Shown here in pieces: positions 33,984 through 42,421 of a DNA stretch of 64,000 bases. The stretch comes from Microbacterium sp. 2FI (GTDB lineage: Bacteria > Actinomycetota > Actinomycetes > Actinomycetales > Microbacteriaceae). The position numbers and the translations under genes are program-made. Each line of letters begins with the position of its first letter. Position 1 is the stretch's first letter. A model generated the notes under the pieces. It was not told the origin of the DNA, made no database searches, and saw only the letters and a program-made list of their open reading frames with translations. Where the stretch lies: assembly GCF_005502885.1 (NCBI RefSeq), contig NZ_SCMR01000007.1, positions 62,001 through 126,000 of the forward strand, read 5' to 3'.

Positions 33984-35281
33984 CCACCATCACCGCCGTC
34001 ACCGCGCACGACGTGCGCTTTCCGACCTCGCTCAGCATGGACGGCTCGGACGCCATGAACAAGGACGGCGACTACTCGGCCGCCTATGTCGTCGTGCACA
34101 CCGATGACCCGGCGGTCAAGGGATACGGCTTCACGTTCACGATCGGGCGTGGCAACGACCTGTGCGTCGAAGCGGCTCGGCAGCGGGGACTGCCGCTGAT
34201 CGGGCGCTCGGTCGAGGATGCCGTAGCCGACCTCGGCGGACTCTACCGCGAGCTGGCCTCGGACTCGCAGCTGCGGTGGCTCGGGCCCGAGAAGGGCGTC
34301 GTGCACCTCGCGATGGCGGCCGTGATGAATGCGATGTGGGACCTCGCTGCGCGCCAGGCAGGCAAGCCGCTGTGGCGGCTCCTCGCCGACATGACCCCGG
34401 AGCAGCTCGTCGACGCCGCCGACATGCGATACCTCTCCGACGCCCTCACGCGCGACGAGGCCGTCGCGATGCTCGCCGAGCGCGCGCCCACGCGCGAGCA
34501 GCGCGTCGCCGAACTCGAGGCGCGCGGCGGCTACCCCTGCTACACGACGAGCGCGGGGTGGCTCGGCTACAGCGACGAGAAGCTCCGGCGCCTGCTGCAG
34601 GAGGCCGTCGACGAGGGCTACCGCCACGTCAAGCTCAAGGTCGGCGCGAGTCTCCAAGACGACATCCGCCGCCTGCGCATCGCTCGCGAGGTGATCGGCT
34701 GGGACGCCGACCTCATGATCGACGCGAACCAGGTGTGGGACGTGCCGGAGGCGATCGAGTGGATGAGCCACCTCGCCGAGTTCAAGCCGCTGTGGATCGA
34801 GGAGCCCACGAGCCCCGACGACATCCTCGGCCACGCCGCTGTGCGACGCGCGGTGGCGCCGATCGGCGTCGCCACCGGCGAACACGGGATGAACCGCGTG
34901 CTGTTCAAGCAGCTCTTCCAGGCCGAGGCGATCGACTTCTGCCAGCTGGACTCCGCTCGGCTCGCGAGTGTGAACGAGATCCTCGCGGTCTACTTCATGG
35001 CCCACAAGTTCGGCGTGCCGGTGTGCCCGCACGCCGGTGGCGTGGGTCTGTGCGAACTGGTCCAGCACCTGTCGATCTTCGACTTCGTCTGCGTCTCGGG
35101 CACGCTCGAGAACCGCGTCACCGAGTTCGTCGATCATCTGCACGAGCACTTCGTCGACCCGTGCATCGTCGAGAACGGCGCGTACGTGCTGCCCGTCCAG
35201 CCCGGGTACAGCGCACAGATGTTCGACGCGTCGGTCGAGGAGTACTCGTTCCCGGGCGGCAGCTACTGGGCGGCGCGCTAG
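33980..35281 (+). CDS. fucD: L-fuconate dehydratase (enolase superfamily)
   Basis: 433 residues, the usual length. '[32 protein letters not shown]' and '[11 protein letters not shown]' at the N-terminus are hallmarks of fuconate dehydratases. '[16 protein letters not shown]', the KxK 'HVKLKVGAS', metal ligands in '[10 protein letters not shown]', '[10 protein letters not shown]' and '[11 protein letters not shown]', and '[21 protein letters not shown]' agree. It converts L-fuconate to 2-keto-3-deoxy-L-fuconate. It is coupled to the fucose dehydrogenase gene. Its stop overlaps that of the convergent GntR gene in the palindrome CTAG. Confidence 0.93.
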   Translation: MTTITAVTAHDVRFPTSLSMDGSDAMNKDGDYSAAYVVVHTDDPAVKGYGFTFTIGRGNDLCVEAARQRGLPLIGRSVEDAVADLGGLYRELASDSQLRWLGPEKGVVHLAMAAVMNAMWDLAARQAGKPLWRLLADMTPEQLVDAADMRYLSDALTRDEAVAMLAERAPTREQRVAELEARGGYPCYTTSAGWLGYSDEKLRRLLQEAVDEGYRHVKLKVGASLQDDIRRLRIAREVIGWDADLMIDANQVWDVPEAIEWMSHLAEFKPLWIEEPTSPDDILGHAAVRRAVAPIGVATGEHGMNRVLFKQLFQAEAIDFCQLDSARLASVNEILAVYFMAHKFGVPVCPHAGGVGLCELVQHLSIFDFVCVSGTLENRVTEFVDHLHEHFVDPCIVENGAYVLPVQPGYSAQMFDASVEEYSFPGGSYWAAR

Positions 35282-36018
35282 ATCGCCTCGGGGTCTTCGT
35301 CGGCGTGCGCCGCACTGAACTCCTCGACGCCCAGCAGGTGCACCGACATGCGGATGCGCGCGCGTTCGGGGTCGCGGCGGACGAGCTCGTCGAGGATCGC
35401 GCGGTGCTCGGCCTGGGTCTCTCGCACCGAGCCGCGGTGCGAGATCGCCCGCCACAGCCGTGCGCGGAAGGTGCGGCCGACGAGCGTGTCGATGATCGCG
35501 GCGAGGGGCGGGTTGCCGCTCGCACGCGCGATCATGCGGTGGAACTCGGTGTCGGCGTGGATGAAAGCCTCGAGGTCCATGTCGGGCTCGTTCTCGAGGA
35601 TCTCGTCGACCACTCCGAGCACGTCGTCGAGCTCGGCGAGTTCGTCGTCGCTCAGCCGGGTGGCGGCGAGCGAGACGCTCTCGGTCTCGAGCACCCGCCG
35701 CACCGCGAGGAGGTCGGCGGCGTGAGCGGGCTGCTGAAGATCGGCGAGGAAGCCGAGGGGACTCAGCAGTCGGCGGGGGTCGAGCGAGGTGACGTACGTG
35801 CCGTCGCCCTGCCGGGTCTCGAGGACTCCGAGAGTGGCGAGGGCGCGCACGCCCTCCCGCAGCGAGCCGCGCGAAACGCCCAGCTGGGCTGCGAGATCCT
35901 TCTCGACCGGCAGTCGCGATCCCGGGCGCAGGTCGCCCCGCGTGAGCATGCCCTTGATGCCCTCGATCACGACGTCGGTCTGCGAGCGCGAGCCGATCGC
36001 GGCCTCTTCGTCGGTCAT
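35278..36018 (-). CDS. GntR/FadR-family (FCD) transcriptional regulator
   Basis: 246 residues from ATG 36018, chosen because TACACT (36026-36031) lies 7 bases upstream; an in-frame ATG at 36048 would add 10 residues. Winged helix '[44 protein letters not shown]' and a C-terminal FCD domain ('[17 protein letters not shown]', '[13 protein letters not shown]', 'SVHLLG'). It lies between the L-fuconate genes and the divergent dehydratase/aldolase operon and likely controls one or both. Stop codon overlaps fucD tail-to-tail. Confidence 0.9.
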   Translation of the reverse strand: MTDEEAAIGSRSQTDVVIEGIKGMLTRGDLRPGSRLPVEKDLAAQLGVSRGSLREGVRALATLGVLETRQGDGTYVTSLDPRRLLSPLGFLADLQQPAHAADLLAVRRVLETESVSLAATRLSDDELAELDDVLGVVDEILENEPDMDLEAFIHADTEFHRMIARASGNPPLAAIIDTLVGRTFRARLWRAISHRGSVRETQAEHRAILDELVRRDPERARIRMSVHLLGVEEFSAAHADEDPEAI

Positions 36019-36063
36019 GCGTGTCAGTGTACGGTTTGTTCCGGTCATCGGAGGACTAGCGCG

Positions 36064-36086
36064 TGCTCAATCGATTGCCCTATGGT
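36064..36086 (+). promoter_or_regulatory. LacI-type operator and -10 of the MR/MLE-RraA operon
   Basis: The 15 bases at 36064-36078 (core CAATCGATTG) are identical to 14175-14189. TATGGT (36081-36086) follows as a likely -10; no clear -35 is seen, suggesting dependence on another factor or a weak promoter. Same predicted LacI control as the other sites. Confidence 0.5.
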
Positions 36087-36105
36087 GGTTTCGAGGAGAC
36101 ATCCG

Positions 36106-37314
36106 ATGATTGACGGGACTTCGATGACGAATCCGATCAGCACGCCGACTGTGACCGACACCTCGCTGACAGTCGTGGCGGTACGCGCCGTCCTGCTGTC
36201 GCATCGCTACGCGGCAGGCGACGAGCTGACGTGGGTGGGCGGGGTTATCCGTTCGTGGGACGCGGCCCTCGTCGAGGTCACCCTCGCCGACGGATCGGTC
36301 GGCGTCGGCGAGGCGGGCGCCGGCATCATGGCGGCGCCCGCCGTTCCCGGGCTCGTCGAGGCATTCCGCCCCTACGTCGAGGGCGTCTCGTTCGCATCGC
36401 CGCTCGAGGTCGGCGACCACCTGCGGGCCTATACGGCGTTCTGGTCCCGGGGCGGGATCGCGTCCGGCGTGGCGGGTGCGATCGAGACGGCGGCGCTGGA
36501 TGCCGTCGCGACGCGGGCCGGCGTGCCCGCCTATGAGCTCCTGGGCGGCGCGCGCCGCGCGAGCATCGAGGCGTATGCGAGCGGGGGGCTCGGTACGACC
36601 TTCGAAGAAGTCTCGGCGTGGGCCGCCGCCCAGGTCTCCGCCGGGTTCGGGACGGTGAAGTTCCGCGCGATGACCGACCCCGATACGACGCTCGCCCTGC
36701 TTGATCACGTGGTGTCGCGGCTGCCGGGCGGCGTGCAGTTCATCCTCGACGCCGTGCAGGCGTGCGCAGCACGGCCGTGGTCGCTCGCCGACGCCGTGCG
36801 CGTGGGCAGGCGCGCCGCAGAACTCGGCGCGCGCTGGTACGAGGAACCGTGCTCGGCCGACGACGTCGCGGGGTACGCGCAGGTGCGCGCCGAGGCGGGT
36901 GTGCCGGTCTCGGGTGTGGAATCCAACGGCACCGAGCGCGAGTTCGCTCAGTTGCTGGACGCCGGCGCCCTCGATATCGCGCAGCCGGATGTGACGTTCG
37001 TCGGGGGGCCCCGTGCCTTCTCGCGCGTCTCCCGAAGAGCACGGGATGCGGGGGCTGCGTGCGTGCCGCACGTGTGGGGGAGTGCCGTGACGTTCGCCGC
37101 GAATCTGCACACGGTCCTAGCCGATCCCCATGTCGAGCTCTTCGAGTTCTGCACTCTGCCCAACCCCCTTCGCGACGCGATGCGCATCGAGCAGGTGCAC
37201 TTCGCGGACGGCCGTATCTCGGCCCCCACAGCGCCCGGGCTCGGGATCTCGCTCACGCCCGAGATCGAGCGGGAGTTCGTCTTCCAGAGCGGCGGCGGCC
37301 ATGTCATCCGGTGA
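36106..37314 (+). CDS. Enolase-superfamily (MR/MLE) enzyme, unknown sugar acid
   Basis: 402 residues from ATG 36106, with GAGGAG 7 bases upstream; the frame stays open far upstream but only this part is real. Metal ligands: Asp in 'FILDAVQAC', Glu in 'WYEEPCSADD', Glu in 'SGVESNGTERE'. The base motif is 'TVKFRA', KxR and not KxK. The late 'VPHVWGSAVTFAANLH' His is typical of galactonate/rhamnonate-type dehydratases. It overlaps the RraA-like aldolase gene by 14 bases, so product cleavage by that enzyme is likely. Distinct in subgroup from the enzyme at 17519 and from FucD. Confidence 0.85.
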   Translation: MIDGTSMTNPISTPTVTDTSLTVVAVRAVLLSHRYAAGDELTWVGGVIRSWDAALVEVTLADGSVGVGEAGAGIMAAPAVPGLVEAFRPYVEGVSFASPLEVGDHLRAYTAFWSRGGIASGVAGAIETAALDAVATRAGVPAYELLGGARRASIEAYASGGLGTTFEEVSAWAAAQVSAGFGTVKFRAMTDPDTTLALLDHVVSRLPGGVQFILDAVQACAARPWSLADAVRVGRRAAELGARWYEEPCSADDVAGYAQVRAEAGVPVSGVESNGTEREFAQLLDAGALDIAQPDVTFVGGPRAFSRVSRRARDAGAACVPHVWGSAVTFAANLHTVLADPHVELFEFCTLPNPLRDAMRIEQVHFADGRISAPTAPGLGISLTPEIEREFVFQSGGGHVIR

Positions 37315-37969
37315 GGCGGGCTTCACGCCCGAGCCGGGCGACGAGCGCCTGACGACCGCGATCCTCAGCGACTCGTGCGACGCCGCAGGACTCCGCGACC
37401 AGGTGCTGCAGCTGCGGCTCGCACCCGTCGTCCCCGGTTCACGCGCCATCGGTCGCGCCAGGACCGTGCGCTTCGCGCCGTCGACGATCGACGAGCCCAT
37501 CGATCCGTACGGCGCGGCCATCGACATGATCGACGGCGTGCGTGCCGGCCAGCTCGTGGTGATCGCGACCGCCGAGAGCAACGACTCCGCCTTCTGGGGC
37601 GAGCTGTTCAGTGCCGCCGCTCTCGGCGCGGGGGCTGCGGGCGTGATCACCGACGGCAATCTGCGAGACGCCGACCGCATTGCGGCGCTCGGCTTTCCGG
37701 CGTTCTCGCGCTCGCGCCGGCCGATCGACTATCGGGCACGCATGCGCATCGAGAGCGTCGACGAGCCGGTCGTGGTGGGCGGGGTCGCGATCAGCACCGG
37801 CGACCTCGTGATGGCGGACGACGACGGCGTCGTGGTGGTGCCCCGTGCGCACGAGCACGCCGTCCTCGGGCTCGCCCGAGCGCGCGCCGCGCGGGAGTCG
37901 ACGGTGCTCGCTGAGCTGCTCGCGGGCGAATCGCTCCGCGCGGTCTGGGACCGCCACCGCGTGCTCTGA
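37301..37969 (+). CDS. RraA-family class II pyruvate aldolase (HMG/CHA aldolase-like)
   Basis: 222 residues. 'GAAGVITDGNLRDADRI' carries the conserved DGxxRD metal/substrate site of 4-hydroxy-4-methyl-2-oxoglutarate aldolases; 'VVIATAESNDSAFWGELFSAAA' is the preceding conserved loop. Relatives cleave 2-keto-acids to pyruvate, others are RNase E inhibitors, but Actinobacteria lack the RraA-type context for the latter. Paired with an MR/MLE dehydratase, it probably splits a 2-keto-3-deoxy sugar acid. GTG/ATG choice: ATG 37301 lies inside the previous gene. Confidence 0.82.
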   Translation: MSSGEAGFTPEPGDERLTTAILSDSCDAAGLRDQVLQLRLAPVVPGSRAIGRARTVRFAPSTIDEPIDPYGAAIDMIDGVRAGQLVVIATAESNDSAFWGELFSAAALGAGAAGVITDGNLRDADRIAALGFPAFSRSRRPIDYRARMRIESVDEPVVVGGVAISTGDLVMADDDGVVVVPRAHEHAVLGLARARAARESTVLAELLAGESLRAVWDRHRVL

Positions 37970-37999
37970 GAACCTGGAATCGAACGACGGAGACACCAC

Positions 38000-38869
38000 A
38001 TGACCTTCCCCGTGATCGACGCGCACCAGCACGTGTGGGACCCGGCCGAGGCCGAGTACGACTGGCTGGGACCCGCCCTCGCCCCGATCGACGGCGCGAT
38101 GACCTTCGACGACGTCGCCCCCGAGCTGAAGGCCGCCGGCGTCGACTTCACCGTCCAGGTACAGTCGGCCGACAACCCCGAAGACACCGCGATCATGCGG
38201 GCGTCGGCCGCCGCGCACGCCGAGGTCGTGGGGATCGTCGGCTTCGCACCCCTGGACGACGCCGCGGCGACCGCGGCCACGCTCGACGCGTGGGCGGGCG
38301 ACTCTCTCATGGTGGGGGTGCGCAACCTCATCCACACGAAGCCCGATCCGGACTGGCTGCTGCGTCCCGAGGTCGCTGCAGCGCTCGATGTGCTCGCCGC
38401 CCGCGGCGTCGCCCTCGACGTGGTGGCCGTGCTGCCACGCCACCTCGAGATCGTGCCGCTGCTGTCGGAGCGGCATCCGGGACTTCGCATGGTGATCGAC
38501 CATCTGGCCAAGCCGCCGATCGGGCTCGACGACGTGGAGCCGTGGGACTCGCTCATCGCCGCCGCCGCCGAGAACCCGCTGGTGTACGGCAAGGTGAGCG
38601 GACTGTACTCGGCCACGGCCGACATGGGGGCCTGGTCGACCGAGGCGATCCGGCCGTCCTTCGAGCGTGCGCTCGAGCTGTTCGGCCCCGAGCGCCTCAT
38701 GTACGGCGGTGACTGGCCGATCTCGGTGCTCGCCGGCGGATACACGCGCGTGTGGGGCGGACTTCTGCCCCTGTTCGACCTGCTCGATGCTCGGGATCGC
38801 GAGCAGGTCCTCGGACGCACGGCGGCCGAGTTCTACCGCCTCGATCCGCAACGCCTGGCGGCTGAATGA
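38000..38869 (+). CDS. Amidohydrolase-family lactonase, probable L-fuconolactonase
   Basis: 289 residues. Metal site 'VIDAHQHVWDP' (HxH), 'MVIDHLAKPP' (His), and the final Asp in 'LMYGGDWPIS' define the COG3618 amidohydrolase group that includes L-fucono-1,5-lactonase and L-rhamnonolactonase. It would open the lactone formed by the aldo-keto reductase to L-fuconate for FucD. It is third in the MR/MLE-RraA operon, 30 bases after the aldolase gene, with its own GGAGAC ribosome site. L-fucose specificity is inferred from the neighbouring pathway genes. Confidence 0.86.
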   Translation: MTFPVIDAHQHVWDPAEAEYDWLGPALAPIDGAMTFDDVAPELKAAGVDFTVQVQSADNPEDTAIMRASAAAHAEVVGIVGFAPLDDAAATAATLDAWAGDSLMVGVRNLIHTKPDPDWLLRPEVAAALDVLAARGVALDVVAVLPRHLEIVPLLSERHPGLRMVIDHLAKPPIGLDDVEPWDSLIAAAAENPLVYGKVSGLYSATADMGAWSTEAIRPSFERALELFGPERLMYGGDWPISVLAGGYTRVWGGLLPLFDLLDARDREQVLGRTAAEFYRLDPQRLAAE

Positions 38870-38927
38870 TCCAATCACTTGCCCGTGAATGAGTCCCATT
38901 TTGTTATGGAACGGGATACCCACCGAG

Positions 38928-38942
38928 ATTCATCCGATGTAT
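38928..38942. promoter_or_regulatory. GntR-type site ATTCATCCGATGTAT
   Basis: Matches 13 of 15 bases of the perfect palindrome at 32957-32971, upstream of the aldo-keto reductase gene. It lies 50 bases before the LacI-type double site in the promoter region of the second sugar ABC operon. Confidence 0.45.
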
Positions 38943-38985
38943 GGTCGGATATCAACGCGAAGCGTTCCGAGCCGAGCAATGTGAG

Positions 38986-39027
38986 CAAACGTTTGACTTC
39001 CCCGAATGACAGGGATAACGTTTGAGC
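38986..39027 (+). promoter_or_regulatory. Promoter of second sugar ABC operon with two LacI-type operators
   Basis: TTGACT (38993-38998) and TAACGT (39016-39021) are 17 bases apart. The perfect palindrome CAAACGTTTG (38986-38995) overlaps the -35, and AACGTTTGAGC (39017-39027), an imperfect copy in the other orientation, overlaps the -10. Occupancy of either would block polymerase. CAAACGTTTG is the classic PurR/RbsR-like LacI-family core. Confidence 0.7.
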
Positions 39028-39108
39028 ACGTCCGGCAGGACGACCGCAGCACCACAGGCAGATCACAACGGCGTGCGATCAGCAGCGCCACTCACACAAG
39101 GAGTGTCA

Positions 39109-40425
39109 ATGAAGACCCAGAGGATCCTCGCGGCGGGCGCAGGCTTCGTCGTGGCGGCTCTCGCCCTGGCTGGCTGCTCCGGCGGCACCGGCGGCGAAGC
39201 GACGGCCGACGCGCAGACCGATTCCGGCGGCAAGATCACGGTGTGGGTCGACCCGCCCCGCGTGCCGGCCGCCGAGGCCTTCCAGGAGGCCTATCCCGAC
39301 ATCGAGATCGATGTGGTGCAGATCGACGGCACCGTCGGCGGCAAGACCGTCAAGCAGTCGTTCGCCAACTTCGACTCGGCGGGCTCCGGCTGGCCCGACG
39401 CGATCTTCTTCCCGTCCAACGACGACATCGGGTGGGCGACGAACTCGACGAGCGACTACGCCGCCGACCTCACCGACCTCCTCCCCGAGGTCATCGAGGG
39501 TTACGATCCCGCCGTGCTGTCGTTCTGCGACATCGACGGCAAGATCCGGTGCCTGCGCAACGACGCCGCGCCGGACGTGTTCTGGTACAACAAGGCCTTC
39601 TTCGATGCGAACGGCTACACGCTGCCGACGACGTGGGAGGAGTACGGCGAACTCGCCGTCACGATCGCGGCCGAGCACCCCGGCAAGATCAGCGGCTTCC
39701 TCGGCGACGCGTACGCGGTGAACCGCTACCTGCAGGGGTCCGGCTGCCCGACCAACGACCGTGTCTCCGAGACCGAGGCCCACATCGACATGAGCGACCC
39801 GACGTGCGTGCGCGCGACCGAGCTGCTCGACCAGATGTACGTGGGCGATGCGCTCAGCACCCAGGGCATCTTCGACGGCGACGCCGCCGAAGCGGGCGCG
39901 AACCTCGTGATGAGCCCCGGAGCCGTGTGGTGGGGCAACTACCTCTTCCGCGACACCTGGAAGATCCCTGCCGGTGAGATGAGTGCCGTCGCACCGCTGG
40001 TGTGGGAGGGCGAGTCGGAGCCGTCTACCGGAAACGAGGGCGGTGGACTGTGGGGCGTCTCGTCGCACATCACCGGCAAGCAGCTCGAGAACGCGCTGAC
40101 GTTCGCGACGTTCGTCGCGACCGATCCCCGCTGGCAGGTCGACCTCAGCACGGGCCTTCCCGGCTACGGTCCGGTGCAGGATGCCTGGCTCGCGAAGATC
40201 GAATCCGACGCGTACTTCGCCGAGATCCCGGCGGTTCAGCAGGCGTTCAAGGATGCCGCTTCGGCGGTCAACCCGTACTCGTACATGCTGTACGACACCG
40301 GCTCGGTGTGGACCGAGACCGTGAGCCCGACACTCATCAGCGGCGGGACGGTCGAAGAGGCCATCGCCGCCTTCGGCGAGGAGCTGGTCAACCAGGCCAA
40401 GTCGGTCGGCTACACGGTTCAGTAA
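39109..40425 (+). CDS. Sugar ABC transporter substrate-binding lipoprotein (CUT1 type)
   Basis: 438 residues from ATG 39109 with AAGGAG upstream. Signal peptide ends 'ALALAGC' with Cys23. Mature domain: 'ITVWVDPPRVPAAEAFQEAYPDIEI', 'GWPDAIFFPSNDDIGWA', 'RNDAAPDVFWYNKAFFDANGYTLPTTWEEY'. These words are shared with the binding protein at 14265, so the two transporters are paralogous. Extra cysteines ('SFCDIDGKIRCL', 'GSGCPTND', 'DPTCVRA') may form disulfides. Genomic context suggests L-fucose or a fucosylated glycan as ligand. First gene of an ABC-oxidoreductase-mutarotase operon. Confidence 0.92.
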   Translation: MKTQRILAAGAGFVVAALALAGCSGGTGGEATADAQTDSGGKITVWVDPPRVPAAEAFQEAYPDIEIDVVQIDGTVGGKTVKQSFANFDSAGSGWPDAIFFPSNDDIGWATNSTSDYAADLTDLLPEVIEGYDPAVLSFCDIDGKIRCLRNDAAPDVFWYNKAFFDANGYTLPTTWEEYGELAVTIAAEHPGKISGFLGDAYAVNRYLQGSGCPTNDRVSETEAHIDMSDPTCVRATELLDQMYVGDALSTQGIFDGDAAEAGANLVMSPGAVWWGNYLFRDTWKIPAGEMSAVAPLVWEGESEPSTGNEGGGLWGVSSHITGKQLENALTFATFVATDPRWQVDLSTGLPGYGPVQDAWLAKIESDAYFAEIPAVQQAFKDAASAVNPYSYMLYDTGSVWTETVSPTLISGGTVEEAIAAFGEELVNQAKSVGYTVQ

Positions 40426-40498
40426 GGCACTCTGGCGCAGGGGCGTCGGTCCACGACCGGCGCCCCTGCCTGCACCGCACATCTTCGAGGAAGAAGCC

Positions 40499-41479
40499 AT
40501 GACGACAACCGTCACCGAGACGCTCACCACGGCGCAGCGACGCGGCGCGGGCGCAGCGCCGAGAAGATCACGGCGCCGAGCCCTGCATCGCGTCGAAGCT
40601 CGCGGCGCGTGGGTGCTGATGGCGCCCTACATGCTGCTGTTCCTGGTCGCGGCAGCCATCCCGATCGGGTACGCCTTCTACATCTCGCTGCAGAAGCCGG
40701 CGACTCTCGTGAATCCGCAGACCGGATTCGGCGGGCTTGAAGCCTTCGTCACGGTCGTCACGGACTACCGGTTCGTCGACACGTTCGTGAACATCTTCAC
40801 GGTGATGGCGATCTGGCTGCCGCTGATGATCCTCGGCGTCGTCGGCCTCGCGCTCCTCGTCCACGCGAGCCCCGGCCGCTTCGGCGGTTCGATGCGTTTC
40901 ATCTACTTCGTTCCCGGTGCGCTCGCCGGCATCGCCAACTTCGTGCTGTGGGTGTATCTCCTCAACCCGACCGAATCGCCCATCGCGTTCCTGTGGCAGG
41001 GCATGGGGCTGGACACGCTGAAGGAGATCACGACCACCGAGAACCTGCCGTGGATCCTCACGGCGATGCTCTTCTTCCAGGGCGTGGGGACCTGGATCAT
41101 CATCGTCAACGGCGGTCTCAACGGCATCCCCGACGAGATCTTCGAGGCGGCCTCACTCGACGGCGCCAACGCCTGGCAGCTCGCGTGGCGGATCAAGCTC
41201 CCCCTCATCCGTCCGTGGATCGGATACGCCGCGCTGATGAACCTCGCCTACGGGTTCCAGCTCTTCCTCGAGCCCTACCTCATGCGGCAGATCTCGGCGG
41301 GCTCGATCGACGCGGAATGGGCGCCGACGCAGCTCGGCTACGCGTTCGCGTTCACGAACCGCAACTTCCCGGCGGCGGCGGCGATGTCGATCATCCTGCT
41401 CGTCATCACCCTCGCCATCGGCATCTTCATCGTCTTCAAGAGCGGACTCTTCGGCGATGAGAAGGAGAAGGCACGTTGA
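40499..41479 (+). CDS. Sugar ABC transporter permease (MalF/UgpA type)
   Basis: 326 residues with a basic N-terminal stretch, about six TM helices and the EAA loop 'EIFEAASLDGANAWQLAWRIKLPLI' near residue 220. GAGGAAGAA precedes the ATG, 73 bases after the binding-protein gene. It forms the transport channel with the next permease. As in the first cluster, no ATPase gene accompanies it. Confidence 0.92.
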   Translation: MTTTVTETLTTAQRRGAGAAPRRSRRRALHRVEARGAWVLMAPYMLLFLVAAAIPIGYAFYISLQKPATLVNPQTGFGGLEAFVTVVTDYRFVDTFVNIFTVMAIWLPLMILGVVGLALLVHASPGRFGGSMRFIYFVPGALAGIANFVLWVYLLNPTESPIAFLWQGMGLDTLKEITTTENLPWILTAMLFFQGVGTWIIIVNGGLNGIPDEIFEAASLDGANAWQLAWRIKLPLIRPWIGYAALMNLAYGFQLFLEPYLMRQISAGSIDAEWAPTQLGYAFAFTNRNFPAAAAMSIILLVITLAIGIFIVFKSGLFGDEKEKAR

Positions 41480-42417
41480 GCGCCCCCGCACAGACCGAAG
41501 TGCACCGCCCCGTCGGCTCGCGCCGCTGGAACGCGGGGCGCGTCTCCCGGGTGACGGTGATGCTCGTCGTCGCGGCGATGTTCGTGATCCCGATCGTCGG
41601 CTTCATCGCGATGGCCTTCCGAAGCCAGGAGGGCGTTGCCGCGGGAACCGACGGCTGGCTCGGCCTGCAGGGGATGTCGTGGGACAACGTCGTGTTCAGC
41701 TGGAGCCAGCTCACCGGCTTCGGCCCGGGCGGCGGCGGACTCTTCCAGCGCTGGATCATGAACTCCCTCATCCTCGCGATCGCCGGGGGGCTCCTCGCCC
41801 TGATAGCGGCGATCCCGGCCGGCTACGCGATGGCGCGGCTGCGCTTCCGTTCGCGCAAGTTCTGGCTGTTCGCGACGCTGCTCGCGATGGTCATGCCCAA
41901 CACGGTGCTGGTCATCCCGCTCTTCCTCGAGGTGAACGCGATCGGCGCCGTCGGACAGCTCTGGCCCGTCGCGGTGATCATGGGCTTCTTCCCGTTCGGC
42001 GTGTACCTCAGCTACATCCACTTCATGACGACGATGCCTCCCGAGCTCGTCGAGGCGGCGCGCATCGACGGTCTCGGCGAGATCGCCATCTTCTTCCGCG
42101 TCGGACTGCCGATCTCGAAGCAGGCCGTCGCGCTCGTGGCGTTCTTCTCGTTCGTGGCCAACTGGACGAACTTCTTCCTCCCGCTGGCGCTGCTGACGAG
42201 CAATCAGCAGAACAAGACGATCTCGATCGGCATCCAGGAGCTCATCGGGGCGAGCCCGCTCTTCAACGCGACGGTCGCCGCGGGCCTCGACGTCAAGCTC
42301 TACATGCCGCAGCTGGCGCTCGCGACGGTGATCTCGATGCTTCCGCTGCTCCTCGTCTTCCTCGGGGCGCAGCGCTTCCTCATCCGCGGCCAGACGGTCG
42401 GCGCAGTGAAGGGATGA
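41476..42417 (+). CDS. Sugar ABC transporter permease (MalG/UgpE type)
   Basis: 313 residues from a TTG start overlapping the previous stop (TTGA). Six TM segments; EAA motif 'ELVEAARIDGLGEIAIFFRVGLPI' near residue 195. Paralogous to the permease at 16581 ('NTVLVIPLFLEVNAIGAVG', 'FFPFGVYLSYIHF'), again showing duplication of the whole transporter. A 4-base gap separates it from the oxidoreductase gene. Confidence 0.92.
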   Translation: MSAPAQTEVHRPVGSRRWNAGRVSRVTVMLVVAAMFVIPIVGFIAMAFRSQEGVAAGTDGWLGLQGMSWDNVVFSWSQLTGFGPGGGGLFQRWIMNSLILAIAGGLLALIAAIPAGYAMARLRFRSRKFWLFATLLAMVMPNTVLVIPLFLEVNAIGAVGQLWPVAVIMGFFPFGVYLSYIHFMTTMPPELVEAARIDGLGEIAIFFRVGLPISKQAVALVAFFSFVANWTNFFLPLALLTSNQQNKTISIGIQELIGASPLFNATVAAGLDVKLYMPQLALATVISMLPLLLVFLGAQRFLIRGQTVGAVKG

Positions 42418-42421
42418 CCCC

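Noticed and set aside
33827..35455. A long minus-strand frame opposite fucD
   Set aside because: Low-complexity Arg/Val/Asp composition and complete overlap with a gene of certain function.
34162..36105. A continuous plus-strand frame that would extend the 36106 enzyme to over 1000 residues
   Set aside because: The upstream part is Arg/Ala-rich shadow translation of fucD and of the opposite-strand GntR gene. The enolase-superfamily domain and a good ribosome site begin at 36106.
37301..37969. RraA as ribonuclease E inhibitor
   Set aside because: The DGxxRD aldolase site is intact and the gene overlaps a sugar-acid dehydratase gene, so a metabolic aldolase is more likely.
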